Of a stretch of DNA of 64,000 bases, positions 51,174 to 59,885 are shown in pieces. Origin of the DNA: Iodobacter sp025352645. GTDB taxonomy: Bacteria; Pseudomonadota; Gammaproteobacteria; Burkholderiales; Chitinibacteraceae. The position numbers and the translations under genes are program-made. The stretch covers positions 135,341 to 199,340 of the forward strand of contig NZ_JAWQUO010000003.1 of NCBI RefSeq assembly GCF_033446605.1, given 5' to 3'. Under the pieces are notes generated by a model. That model did no database searches, had not been told where the DNA came from, and saw nothing but the letters and a program-made list of their open reading frames with translations. Numbering within the stretch: position 1 is the first letter of the stretch; each line of letters starts with the position of its first letter.

Positions 51174-52490
51174 TTAAATGACTTCTGATTTATTTAGTTC
51201 CATTGCATTTACAGGTATTCTTAAAGTAAAGCAGCTGCCTTTGTTTATTTCACTTCTAACACTGATTTCACCATGCATTTTTTTCATTAAACCAAATGCA
51301 AGAGATAAACCTAAGCCGGTGCCTTTTCCCACGGGTTTGGTGGTGAAAAAAGGATCGAAAATCCGAGTGAGATGCTCCGGAGAAATGCCGCTGCCATTAT
51401 CTCTAATATCAACATAAATATTATTTTCGTGTAAACGAGTGCGTATCAGTATCTTTCCGAAGGAATTGATGGACTGTGCAGCGTTGATGAGCAAATTTAA
51501 AATAACTTGATTAAACTGAGAGCCTATTATTTCTATATTTGGCAGTACGGCATAATCGACAGTTATTTCTGCTTTTGATTTTATTTCATTCTTTGCCATG
51601 TTAATGGTGTTATCTATGGCTTTATTAATATCAACTGCGCTCCACTCACCTGAGTCGACATGAGAAAAGTCTTTTAAATCTCTGACAATGACTTTTACTC
51701 TTTCTAAGCCATCTTTTGATTCTTTAACTAGATCAGGCAAGTCTTCAAATATAAAGGCTAGGTCATTTTTTTTGATGATGGCACTTTTTATTTCATCATC
51801 TATATGTTCTGTGTTTTTATACTCGTCAAGTGCAGAAACTAATTTAATACTGTAGTCATTGAGTGTGTTCAAATTGGAGCTGATAAACCCGATGGGATTG
51901 TTAATCTCATGGGCAACTCCCGCTGCAAGCTGGCCTATTGAGGCCATTTTTTCCGCCTGTGCCAGCTGGATTTGTGTTGTTCCCAGGCGCTCAATTAATA
52001 AAGCCTGTGCTTCGGTCTTTTTTTCTAACTGCATTTCTATTTTTTGTCGGTTTTCCACTTCATCACGTAGCTGCTTATTCATTTCTTCTAGATGGATGGT
52101 TTTTGCTTTTATTCTTTGATCAAGTTGTTCCATATTAGCAAACAGATAATTAAGTTGGTCGGCCAGTTTGCTGAATTCATCGTTGCCATAGACTTTTAGG
52201 CGCATATTCCAGTCATGGTGATCATTGATTTGATTTAGCCCTTCATAAATATCCGACATGGCTTGGGTAACACTGTGGCTTAGTAGTGAAATAAGCACTA
52301 ATGCACTGATAAATGTAGCAATAAAAACCCCAGTCATTCTTAATTTTGCGGCATCGATTGGCAGGCTACCATCTGCGGAATGAAGGGCCATATAGCCATA
52401 GATTAAAGTGCCTATTAAGCAATGCAGCAGCAAAATGTAGAACCGGCTCTGTAAACTTATTCTTTTCCAGTAATGAAATATAGCCATCAT
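51174..52490 (-). CDS. membrane sensor histidine kinase
   Basis: A 438-residue kinase with two membrane helices (about 15-37 and 55-75) bounding a very short periplasmic loop, a HAMP-like linker and coiled coil, HisKA (GVAHEINNPIGF), and HATPase (NAAQSI, DNGSGI, GTGLGLSLA). The ATG at 52490 has AGGGAG five bases before it. An upstream TTG (52526) directly follows the previous stop but lacks a site. With almost no sensor domain it may respond to the membrane or to partner proteins. Confidence 0.92.
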   Translation of the reverse strand: MMAIFHYWKRISLQSRFYILLLHCLIGTLIYGYMALHSADGSLPIDAAKLRMTGVFIATFISALVLISLLSHSVTQAMSDIYEGLNQINDHHDWNMRLKVYGNDEFSKLADQLNYLFANMEQLDQRIKAKTIHLEEMNKQLRDEVENRQKIEMQLEKKTEAQALLIERLGTTQIQLAQAEKMASIGQLAAGVAHEINNPIGFISSNLNTLNDYSIKLVSALDEYKNTEHIDDEIKSAIIKKNDLAFIFEDLPDLVKESKDGLERVKVIVRDLKDFSHVDSGEWSAVDINKAIDNTINMAKNEIKSKAEITVDYAVLPNIEIIGSQFNQVILNLLINAAQSINSFGKILIRTRLHENNIYVDIRDNGSGISPEHLTRIFDPFFTTKPVGKGTGLGLSLAFGLMKKMHGEISVRSEINKGSCFTLRIPVNAMELNKSEVI

Positions 52491-52526
52491 CGAACTCCCT
52501 AGAAGATGGATGCTACGTTTAAACAA

Positions 52527-55043
52527 TCACTCATAATGGTCAGATGGCTTATGAGTATTGGTTTTTTGCTCAAAATAGGTAAATGCATGGCGAATTTCTT
52601 CTAACAGGTCTTCGTCTTCCCAGGGTTTGGTCAGAAATTTGAAAATACCTGCACTATTGATGGCATCGGTAAGCGTACTGAGTTCGGTGTATCCAGAAAG
52701 CATAATCCGCACGGTATGCGGGTAGAGCTCACGGGCTCGGTGTAGAAAATCTGAGCCGTTCATATTGGGCATGCGCTGGTCTGAAATAATAACGTTGATG
52801 GAGTGCAGCCCAAGTAGTTCAAGCGCTTGAGCCCCTGAAGTGGCTGTGAAAATAATATAGCCGCTGCGGCGAAATAGTCGTTTTAGGGCATTAAGAATGT
52901 CTTGCTCATCATCGACTAGCAGCAGGCTACGCTGCGTTTTTTCTGAGATGGTGTTTTGCAAGGGGCGCTGTTTGACTTCGCTAATGAAATGGTCAAAATC
53001 TATGGCGGTTAGTGGTTTAGAAAAGTAGTACCCCTGAATCTGATCACAGTTCTGGCGGTGCAGAAAATGCAGCTGCCCCTCGGTTTCTACACCTTCAGCC
53101 ACCACATTTAAGCGCATGCTATGCGCCATATTGATAATGGCAATGGCGATCATTGCATCATTAGGCTCGGTAGTGACATTTTGAATAAATGAGCGGTCTA
53201 TTTTTAAAGTATCAAAAGGGAATTGTTTTAAATAGCTAAGGCTAGAATAACCGGTGCCAAAGTCATCCATGGCGAGCGATACACCCAGTTGTTTGAGGCG
53301 TTTTAAATAAACAATGGCAGCGTCTAAATTCTGCACAATGACTGATTCGGTTAACTCTAATTCTAAATACTTACTATTTAACTGCGCCCTATTTAGGGCG
53401 TCTGTAATGATTTCTACAATATTGTCTTGTCTGAATTGCAGTGCTGATAAATTAACTGCCACTGAAATAGGGTACTTTTCCTGCCATTTTTTTGCCTGCT
53501 GACAGGCTTCATTTAATACCCATTCTCCAATTGGCAAAATAATGCCTGATTCTTCGGCAAAGGGAATGAACTGGCTGGGTTGAATTTGCCCCAGTATTGG
53601 GTGTTGCCAGCGGATTAAGGCCTCAGCCCCAACCAAGGCTCCTGAGAACAGATCTATTTTGGGCTGGTAGTACAGCTCAAATTCATTGCGTAATAGCGCA
53701 TTTCTGAGCGCTGATTCCATTTCTAGAACCCGGCTGGCCCTTTGGTTCATTTCTGGGGCAAAAAAGCGGAAATGATTACGGCCGTTTTCTTTAACTTGAT
53801 AGAGGGCGACATCGGCACGGCGTAAGAGTGAATCGGTATCTATGCCATCTTCGGGGGAAAAACTAATGCCTATGCTGGCTGTGACAAATAGCTCGTTGTT
53901 GCCAGTGCTGTAAGGCTTTGCGAGGGTGCTGAGCATTTTTCTGGCCACGGTGGCGGCGTCTTCTTGTGCTGCTAGATCAGTAACAATCGCAAATTCATCG
54001 CCACCCATGCGGGCAACAGTATCGCCTGCACGCATTAGTGATTCCAGCCGAGTGGCAACTTGCTTGAGTAAAATATCACCGACCGCATGCCCTAGGCTGT
54101 CGTTGACATTTTTAAAGCGGTCTAGATCAATAAGTAAGATGGCTGCAATGCTGCCATAGCGCTGACTACGGGTTATGGCACAGGCTAGCCTGTCGTTGAG
54201 CAGGGCACGGTTTGCTAGCCCTGTTAGCGGGTCGTGAGTAGCCAGCCGAGCGAGCTGAGCTTCGTTGCGCAGCCTTTCACTGACATCATTAAAAATGCTG
54301 ATGTAGTGGCTGGTTTTACCTTTTTCATCAAGGAGAGGGGCGATAAATAATTCGTTGGCAAAGGGCGTGCCATCTTTACGAAAACATTGCAGTATTGAAT
54401 GGCCTGTAGCGCGATTACGCAGGGTGCGACGTATCATTTCCAGCTCAGGCTGGTCTAGTTTATTACCGAGCAGCAGGCGGCCATTCTGGCCAATAAATTC
54501 CTCTGCAGAGTAACCCGTTATTCTTTCGAAAGCCGGATTGACGTAAAGAACTAGGTGGGATGCTGAGAGCGAATCGCTGATCATGACGGCATTGGTGGAG
54601 GAGTCTACTGCTCGCTTGAAAAGCGCTAGCGGTTGTGGCGCATAGATTTCGGCGGGTGGCGTAGGTAGCTTTGTGACCGGAGGGTGAGAATGCTGAGTGA
54701 GCAGCTGCTCTACCGCCATGATTAGTGTGGCGGCGCTGTTAGGCCAGCTTAATGTAATAAGCCGCGATGTATTGTTGCCGGTGATTTCAGTAGAAGAGGA
54801 GGCGTGTTGTAGTAAAAGTAGCGGTATGTGACGGGTATTAGCCGAATTTTGTAGCCTGCTGCACAGGGATATTTCTGGGTCATGCAGAATAATAAGGTTG
54901 ATTGCTTCTGGGCAGGTTTGGAATGCCTGTTCGGCATCGTTGGTCTCAAGAATAGTGTAGCCACCTGTGCTTAATAACTTAGAACTCAGCTTTAGCTGTT
55001 TATCGTTATCGCAGATATTCAGAATAGTTGCTACATTTGCCAT
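52527..55043 (-). CDS. REC-PAS-GGDEF-EAL-REC hybrid c-di-GMP protein
   Basis: An 838-residue protein. A receiver-like N terminus (about 1-115) lacks the usual phospho-Asp context (IILHDPEIS). PAS (about 140-260) and GGDEF (about 275-435, with intact GGDEF at 347 and RAGD inhibitory site five residues before) follow. Next is EAL (about 455-695, with EALIRW, VNLSALQF, ELTES, DDFGTGYSSL, AEGVE), then an intact C-terminal receiver (ISDQRMPNMNG, LTKPW). Both c-di-GMP synthesis and hydrolysis motifs look complete. First gene of the signalling block; the two kinases downstream probably phosphorylate its receiver. Confidence 0.95.
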   Translation of the reverse strand: MANVATILNICDNDKQLKLSSKLLSTGGYTILETNDAEQAFQTCPEAINLIILHDPEISLCSRLQNSANTRHIPLLLLQHASSSTEITGNNTSRLITLSWPNSAATLIMAVEQLLTQHSHPPVTKLPTPPAEIYAPQPLALFKRAVDSSTNAVMISDSLSASHLVLYVNPAFERITGYSAEEFIGQNGRLLLGNKLDQPELEMIRRTLRNRATGHSILQCFRKDGTPFANELFIAPLLDEKGKTSHYISIFNDVSERLRNEAQLARLATHDPLTGLANRALLNDRLACAITRSQRYGSIAAILLIDLDRFKNVNDSLGHAVGDILLKQVATRLESLMRAGDTVARMGGDEFAIVTDLAAQEDAATVARKMLSTLAKPYSTGNNELFVTASIGISFSPEDGIDTDSLLRRADVALYQVKENGRNHFRFFAPEMNQRASRVLEMESALRNALLRNEFELYYQPKIDLFSGALVGAEALIRWQHPILGQIQPSQFIPFAEESGIILPIGEWVLNEACQQAKKWQEKYPISVAVNLSALQFRQDNIVEIITDALNRAQLNSKYLELELTESVIVQNLDAAIVYLKRLKQLGVSLAMDDFGTGYSSLSYLKQFPFDTLKIDRSFIQNVTTEPNDAMIAIAIINMAHSMRLNVVAEGVETEGQLHFLHRQNCDQIQGYYFSKPLTAIDFDHFISEVKQRPLQNTISEKTQRSLLLVDDEQDILNALKRLFRRSGYIIFTATSGAQALELLGLHSINVIISDQRMPNMNGSDFLHRARELYPHTVRIMLSGYTELSTLTDAINSAGIFKFLTKPWEDEDLLEEIRHAFTYFEQKTNTHKPSDHYE

Positions 55044-55286
55044 GGCACCATCCTCGAGCTAGCGCGAACTAAAAAATTTTTCAATAGCGAAAGTGGCCGT
55101 AGTGGCGGCTCTTATTTACTAAATATATTGTTAATCAATAGTCTACCTTGCATTAACCTTTATAGAACCATGGGTAAATTTTGCTTGCCAGTTGTCTGAA
55201 ATTTTCTTTTGCTGTAAGTAAATTTATTTTTCATTTCAAATGAATGTTCCCGCTTATGCCTCTTGCCCACCTTCAGCATAAATATA

Positions 55287-55354
55287 GTAGGGCGGGTGAA
55301 ACCAGCGTATTGATTGAGTAATACTGAAAAAAATGCGGGTTTCACCCGCCCTAC
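55287..55354. repeat. GTAGGGCGGG inverted-repeat element
   Basis: Arms 55287-55303 and 55338-55354 are exact inverted copies of 17 bases (GTAGGGCGGGTGAAACC). The interior carries CGTATTGATTGAGTA, also present in the next copy. Confidence 0.8.
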
Positions 55355-55397
55355 GATGTTTCAACGCTTGCAATAGATCGATCTAAGTTGATAGGAT

Positions 55398-55452
55398 TGG
55401 GGTGAAACCCACGTATTGATTGAGTATCGCTCGCAGGTTTCACCTGCCCTAC
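55398..55452. repeat. degenerate second copy of the same element
   Basis: Shares CGTATTGATTGAGTA with the previous copy and has GGGGTGAAACCC and GGTTTCACCTGCCCTAC ends. About 110 bases further on, so the element looks locally duplicated. Confidence 0.65.
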
Positions 55453-55662
55453 AAAATAAAAAACAGCGTGTGGTTTTAAAAAATCTATTTAGATAGGCGT
55501 GGTTAAGCAAGAAACATAATCAGGTGTTTCTTACTGTTCTTTTATTTGAGGTGGTTAATCAGTGGGGCAGAGAGTTGGCATGCTTAAATTTAAAGAAACA
55601 GTGATCTGATTATATTAACTATTTGCTTATATTGTTTTTGGGGCGCACTGGATTGCGCCCAT

Positions 55663-55687
55663 AAAAAAACGGAGGGTTTCCCCTCCG
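55663..55687 (-). terminator. terminator after petC
   Basis: CGGAGGG (55670-55676) and CCCTCCG (55681-55687) with loop TTTC, followed on the minus strand by a 7-base T-run (55669-55663). Confidence 0.88.
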
Positions 55688-55709
55688 CTTTTTATTGTGC
55701 AGCTTGCGA

Positions 55710-56465
55710 TTAATGAATATCGCGCCAGTATTCTTTCTTCAGCAGATAGCTGATTGGAATCATAAAGAACAGCAAGAATAGTAGTACGCCGTAGCCAATT
55801 TGCTCACGTTTAACCTGAGCTGGCTCGCCCATATAAACCATATAGTTCACCAGATCAGCCACACGATGGTCGAATTCCGTTTGATCGAATTCGCCATTTT
55901 CTGCAGTTTTGGTGAGGCTACCTGATTTAACGAGTTTGAGCGTTTTATGCTCGTGCTCGCCTTCTTTTTTGACTTCTAAAATCTGCTGACCTTGCAAGTC
56001 CCACAATACGTTTGGCATGCCGACTTTATCAAAAGTCAGGTTGTTCCAGCCGGTAGGGCGGGTGTCGTCACGGTAAAAGCTGCGCAAATAGGTGTAGAGG
56101 TAATCTGCACCACGTGAGCGAGAAATCACCGATAGATCAGGTGGCGTAGCACCAAACCAAACCTTAGCGTCTTTGGCTTGCATCGACACTTTCATCAAGT
56201 CCCCTACCTTGGTAGTAGGGAACATCAGATTAGCTTTGATCTGGTCTTCTGTCAGGCCGATGTCTTGCAGGCGGTTGTAGCGCATGGCTACCGCACCGTG
56301 ACAGGACAAGCAGTAGTTAGCGAAGGTTTGTGCGCCACGCTGCAGGCTTTCGGTATCGCGCAGATTAATCGGCGCTTTATCCAAATGCACATCGGTATTG
56401 GCTTGGCTGCCAAAGCTAACGCTGGCCAAGAGGGCGAACAGCAGTGTATTGAGTGTTTTTTTCAT
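55710..56465 (-). CDS. petC: cytochrome c1 of the bc1 complex
   Basis: A 251-residue cytochrome c1: signal peptide (MKKTLNTLLFALLASVSFGSQA), haem-binding CLSCHGAVAMRYNR, the axial-Met region (PNVLWDLQG), and a C-terminal membrane anchor (YGVLLFLLFFMIPISYLLKK). It passes electrons from the Rieske protein to soluble cytochrome c. Last gene of petABC; 12 bases after petB. Confidence 0.96.
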   Translation of the reverse strand: MKKTLNTLLFALLASVSFGSQANTDVHLDKAPINLRDTESLQRGAQTFANYCLSCHGAVAMRYNRLQDIGLTEDQIKANLMFPTTKVGDLMKVSMQAKDAKVWFGATPPDLSVISRSRGADYLYTYLRSFYRDDTRPTGWNNLTFDKVGMPNVLWDLQGQQILEVKKEGEHEHKTLKLVKSGSLTKTAENGEFDQTEFDHRVADLVNYMVYMGEPAQVKREQIGYGVLLFLLFFMIPISYLLKKEYWRDIH

Positions 56466-56477
56466 GTCGTCCTCCCC

Positions 56478-57752
56478 TTAGTGCATCGTTACGCGGTCAG
56501 GAACCGGCTTGGTCTTATCAATCTTGGTATAGATAGGCATGCCCAAGAAGAACACAAAGTAAACCACCGATAGCACCTGTGCAATCACGGTACGCACATT
56601 GGTTGAAGGCAGCGCACCCAAAATACCAAGGCCGATAAAGGCAATCACAAATAGCGTGAGCATGGTTTTGTAAATTGGGCCACGGTAGCGGATCGATTTA
56701 ACCGGAGATTTATCTAACCAAGGCAGCGCCGCAATAATCATGGTTGCCGCACCCATCGCCAATACACCCCAAACCTGTGTGCCAAGGAAAGAAGGCACGG
56801 CACGCAAGATGGCGTAGAAAGGGGTGAAGTACCAAACCGGTGCGATATGCGCAGGGGTTTTCAGTGCATCAGCCGGATCAAAGTTAGGGTGCTCAAGGAA
56901 GTAGCCGCCCATTTCTGGCGCAAAGAAGATAATGGCGCTAAATACGGCTAGGAACACGGATACGCCGAAAATATCTTTCACGGTGTAATAAGGGTGGAAA
57001 GGAATACCGTCGAGTGGAATCCCCGTTTTTGGGTCTTTCTTCTTCTTAATTTCTACGCCGTCTGGGTTGTTAGAGCCTACTTCGTGCAAGGCCACAAGGT
57101 GGGCGACAACCAGTGCCAGCAGTACCAGCGGCAGTGCAATCACATGCAGGGCAAAGAAGCGATTAAGCGTGGCATCAGACACCACAAAGTCACCCCGAAT
57201 CAGTACGGATAGATCTGGCCCAATAATAGGCAGAGAGCTAAACAGATTCACAATAACTTGTGCGCCCCAGAATGACATTTGGCCCCATGGCAGCAAATAG
57301 CCAAGGAAAGCTTCAGCCATCAGACAGAGGTAAATCATCATGCCAAATACCCAGATCAGCTCACGTGGTTTTTGGTAAGAACCATAAATCAGGCCACGGA
57401 ACATATGCAGGTAAACCACCACAAAGAACATCGATGCGCCGGTAGAGTGCATATAGCGAATCAGCCAGCCGCCCGCCACATCACGCATGATGTATTCGAC
57501 TGAGGCAAAGGCGACCGAAATATTAGTACCTGGAATGAAGGAGCCATCTGGCTTGTAGTTCATGGTGAGGAAAATACCGGTGACAATCTGAATCACCAAT
57601 ACCAGCATCGCCAATGAGCCGAAGAAGTACCAGAAGTTAAAGTTTTTTGGTGCGTAGTATTCGGAAATGTGTGCTTTCCAGGTGGAGGTCAGCGGGAAAC
57701 GCTCATCCACCCAGTTGAGGGCCTGTTGGCCCATCTCTTGTGCTTTGCTCAT
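56478..57752 (-). CDS. petB: cytochrome b of the bc1 complex
   Basis: A 424-residue cytochrome b with eight to nine membrane helices. Haem-ligand histidine region YMHSTGASMFFVVVYLHMF, and PEW-like quinol site region followed by the C-terminal part. Length suits the fused bacterial form. Between petA and petC. Confidence 0.96.
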   Translation of the reverse strand: MSKAQEMGQQALNWVDERFPLTSTWKAHISEYYAPKNFNFWYFFGSLAMLVLVIQIVTGIFLTMNYKPDGSFIPGTNISVAFASVEYIMRDVAGGWLIRYMHSTGASMFFVVVYLHMFRGLIYGSYQKPRELIWVFGMMIYLCLMAEAFLGYLLPWGQMSFWGAQVIVNLFSSLPIIGPDLSVLIRGDFVVSDATLNRFFALHVIALPLVLLALVVAHLVALHEVGSNNPDGVEIKKKKDPKTGIPLDGIPFHPYYTVKDIFGVSVFLAVFSAIIFFAPEMGGYFLEHPNFDPADALKTPAHIAPVWYFTPFYAILRAVPSFLGTQVWGVLAMGAATMIIAALPWLDKSPVKSIRYRGPIYKTMLTLFVIAFIGLGILGALPSTNVRTVIAQVLSVVYFVFFLGMPIYTKIDKTKPVPDRVTMH

Positions 57753-57763
57753 GGGTCAGGCCT

Positions 57764-58348
57764 CTATTTATCGTCACCAATCATTAACCGCGCTTCAGTA
57801 ATGTATTTGTGCGGTGGAATGACGAGGTTTTTCGGAGCTGGAACGCCAGAGTACACGCGGCCAGCGAGGTCGAATTTGGAGCCATGACATGGGCAGTAAA
57901 ATCCACCTAACCATTCTGGGCCTAGATCGGCAGGGGCCAGATCAGGGCGGAAGGTTGGCGAACAGCCCAAGTGCGTACAGACGCCAAGTGCTACCCAAAT
58001 TTCGGGTTTAATCGAGCGGGCAGCGTTGTTGCAGTATTCTGGCTGCTCACTGGCTGCAGATGTTGGGTCCGTTAGTTTGCTATCGAGCTTTGGTAAGTTC
58101 GCCAGCATTTCTGGGGTGCGTTTCACAACCCAAACTGGTTTACCCCGCCATTCGGTGGTCACTTGTTGGCCCAGTTCAAGCTTACTGATATCCAATTCTA
58201 CGGGGGCACCCGCGGCCTTGGCTCGCTCGGAAGGAAAAAAACTGGCAATAAAAGGCGTGGCTACACCCGCCCCTGCTACCGCTCCGGCAACGCCCGTGGC
58301 GATCAGCAGGAATCGCCGTTTGCTGTTATCTACTTGCTGGTCACTCAT
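57764..58348 (-). CDS. petA: Rieske iron-sulfur protein of the bc1 complex
   Basis: A 194-residue Rieske protein: N-terminal NSKRRFLLIATGVAGAV (Tat-like signal/anchor) and 2Fe-2S ligands in CTHLGC and CPCHGS. First gene of petABC; a ribosome site AGGGA stands before the ATG. A possible -10 (TAGAAT, 58388-58383) lies 35 bases upstream without a clear -35. Confidence 0.96.
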   Translation of the reverse strand: MSDQQVDNSKRRFLLIATGVAGAVAGAGVATPFIASFFPSERAKAAGAPVELDISKLELGQQVTTEWRGKPVWVVKRTPEMLANLPKLDSKLTDPTSAASEQPEYCNNAARSIKPEIWVALGVCTHLGCSPTFRPDLAPADLGPEWLGGFYCPCHGSKFDLAGRVYSGVPAPKNLVIPPHKYITEARLMIGDDK

Positions 58349-58650
58349 AACCCAATCCCTGATTGACGGCTAAAACCACCAAATTCTACCTGAAACGACA
58401 GGGGAACTTAAAGCTTTGCGCGTATGTCATCGATAATTTATCTTGCTCCTAGCTGATAGCGGGCCCAGGAACAAGCGTAAGTACGTAGTTTTGTGGAAGT
58501 TAATATCGCTTTATAGCCAATATCAACCGATCATTATAATTTTGCTCTAGGCCCGTGTTCTGGCTTAGAACAAGCGTAAGTCTGTAGTTTTGCAGGTATT
58601 TTACGCGTTATTAGCAGTGTAATGCACCTGCTGGTATTGCTTTCTTTGCC
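58349..58650. other. intergenic region with decayed tandem repeats
   Basis: About 300 bases between petA and the lipoprotein gene, filled by two degenerate 99-bp copies of the lipoprotein gene's 3' end (see the repeat entry). The petA promoter is probably at its left edge. Confidence 0.5.
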
Positions 58651-58690
58651 CTATGGTGTGGCCTTGGCATGAGTGTAAGTCTGTAATTCT
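58469..58690. repeat. 99-bp tandem repeats of a gene's 3' end
   Basis: GAACAAGCGTAAGT at 58469 and again at 58568, and GCATGAGTGTAAGT at 58667, are spaced exactly 99 bases apart. The third is inside the last codons of the lipoprotein gene (LQTYTHAK). The second copy, read in the same frame past the stop, gives KIPAKLQTYACSK. The copies therefore look like decayed duplications of 33 codons. Confidence 0.6.
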
Positions 58691-59112
58691 TCGTGTATTT
58701 TATCCGCCACAGCATTGGTTATTTCGCTGACGTTTTCACGTGCGGTTCCTGGTGCTGTGATCTGCCAAACCCGTGCGGAAAGTTGGAAACCGCCATCAAG
58801 GGGGGATAGTAGGTAGCTCATTCTTGCTTCGGTGGCCTGCGTTACGTTCGGAATTTTCATGCTGAATTCTAGCCGCTGTGCAGTTCTGCGCTTAAGTTGC
58901 ATGCCTTTTTGTTTACGATATTGCACGATGTCATCAAAAATGGCTTGGGCTTGCCGATCTTTAATCACAATGATGTTGTCGCTGATGTTGGGGAGATTGA
59001 CGGCGCTAGGGACTTTATTGCTTGGGGCCGGTGGTGTGCTTTGAGTGCTAGGTGTGCTGGCGCAAGCGGAAAGCAAGGCGATGGAGCTTAAGGTAATTAA
59101 AAGACGCTTCAT
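58651..59112 (-). CDS. hypothetical lipoprotein
   Basis: A 153-residue lipoprotein with lipobox LLSAC (Cys about 17), a Ser/Thr/Pro-rich linker and a small alpha/beta domain (IVIKDRQAQAIFDDIVQYRKQ). No family recognised. Its ATG shares one base with the stop of the Nif3 gene (TAATG). The 3' end has been tandemly duplicated. Confidence 0.7.
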   Translation of the reverse strand: MKRLLITLSSIALLSACASTPSTQSTPPAPSNKVPSAVNLPNISDNIIVIKDRQAQAIFDDIVQYRKQKGMQLKRRTAQRLEFSMKIPNVTQATEARMSYLLSPLDGGFQLSARVWQITAPGTARENVSEITNAVADKIHEELQTYTHAKATP

Positions 59113-59864
59113 TAGACAGGATTCGCAAGGTCAAGATGAATATGTTCTAGCCCATATTGGCTGGCTAGGTGCTGACCGAGTGCTTGAATGCCGTAGCGCT
59201 CGGTGGCGTGGTGCCCAGCGGCAATAAAACTTACACCGCTCTCATTGGCCAAGTGGGTGACAAATTCGGAAGCTTCACCGGTGATAAAACAATCAATGTT
59301 TAAAGTGGCTGCTTCGTGGAAAAAACTTTGTGCGCCACCAGTGCACCAAGCCACACGTTTGATGATGCGCTCATCTGCACCAATCACCAGCGGAGATCGT
59401 TGTAATTGCGCATCAATTTGCTGTGTGAATTCTGCCAAAGTTGTGGCTGTTTTTAGCTCGCCGAGCCACGCTAGCTTTTGATCGCCAAATCGTCCGGTTT
59501 CACTGAGCCCAAGTCTTTGGCCCAATTGTGCGTTATTACCCAGCGTTGGGTGCGCATCTAGTGGAAGATGATAGGCGAGTAAATTGATGTCGTTGGCGAG
59601 CAGCTTGGCGATACGAGCCTTTTTGCTGCGGGTGATGCAGGCGTTTTCACCTTTCCAGAAAAAACCATGGTGCACCAATAAAGCATCGGCGTTTAAGTCG
59701 ATTGCCGCATCAATTAAGGCCAAGGAAGCCGTCACCCCTGTGACAATACGTTGCACCTCGGGGCGGCCTTCAATTTGTAGCCCATTTGGGCAGTAGTCAC
59801 GCCAACTGTCTACAAGTAGCAGTTGTCCGATATAATTTTCTAGATCTTGTCGTGCTATGGGCAT
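59112..59864 (-). CDS. Nif3-like dinuclear metal-centre protein
   Basis: A 250-residue NIF3/DUF34 protein with metal-binding motifs VHHGFFWKGE, YHLPLDAHPTLGNN and AAGHHATERYG. The fold forms hexamers with a dinuclear metal site; function is unsettled, though often labelled GTP cyclohydrolase 1 type 2. Divergent from the DegS-type protease gene; the starts are 21 bases apart. Confidence 0.92.
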   Translation of the reverse strand: MPIARQDLENYIGQLLLVDSWRDYCPNGLQIEGRPEVQRIVTGVTASLALIDAAIDLNADALLVHHGFFWKGENACITRSKKARIAKLLANDINLLAYHLPLDAHPTLGNNAQLGQRLGLSETGRFGDQKLAWLGELKTATTLAEFTQQIDAQLQRSPLVIGADERIIKRVAWCTGGAQSFFHEAATLNIDCFITGEASEFVTHLANESGVSFIAAGHHATERYGIQALGQHLASQYGLEHIHLDLANPV

Positions 59865-59885
59865 TTCAACAGCGCCTTGGAAATC

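Larger units (their letters stand above)
55044..55709. other. intergenic region between petC and the signalling block
   Basis: About 670 bases with no supported gene. It contains two copies of the GTAGGGCGGG-type inverted repeat (55287-55354 and about 55398-55452) and the petC terminator. The signalling-block promoter must lie near 55044-55180, but no clear -35/-10 pair is visible. Confidence 0.5.
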
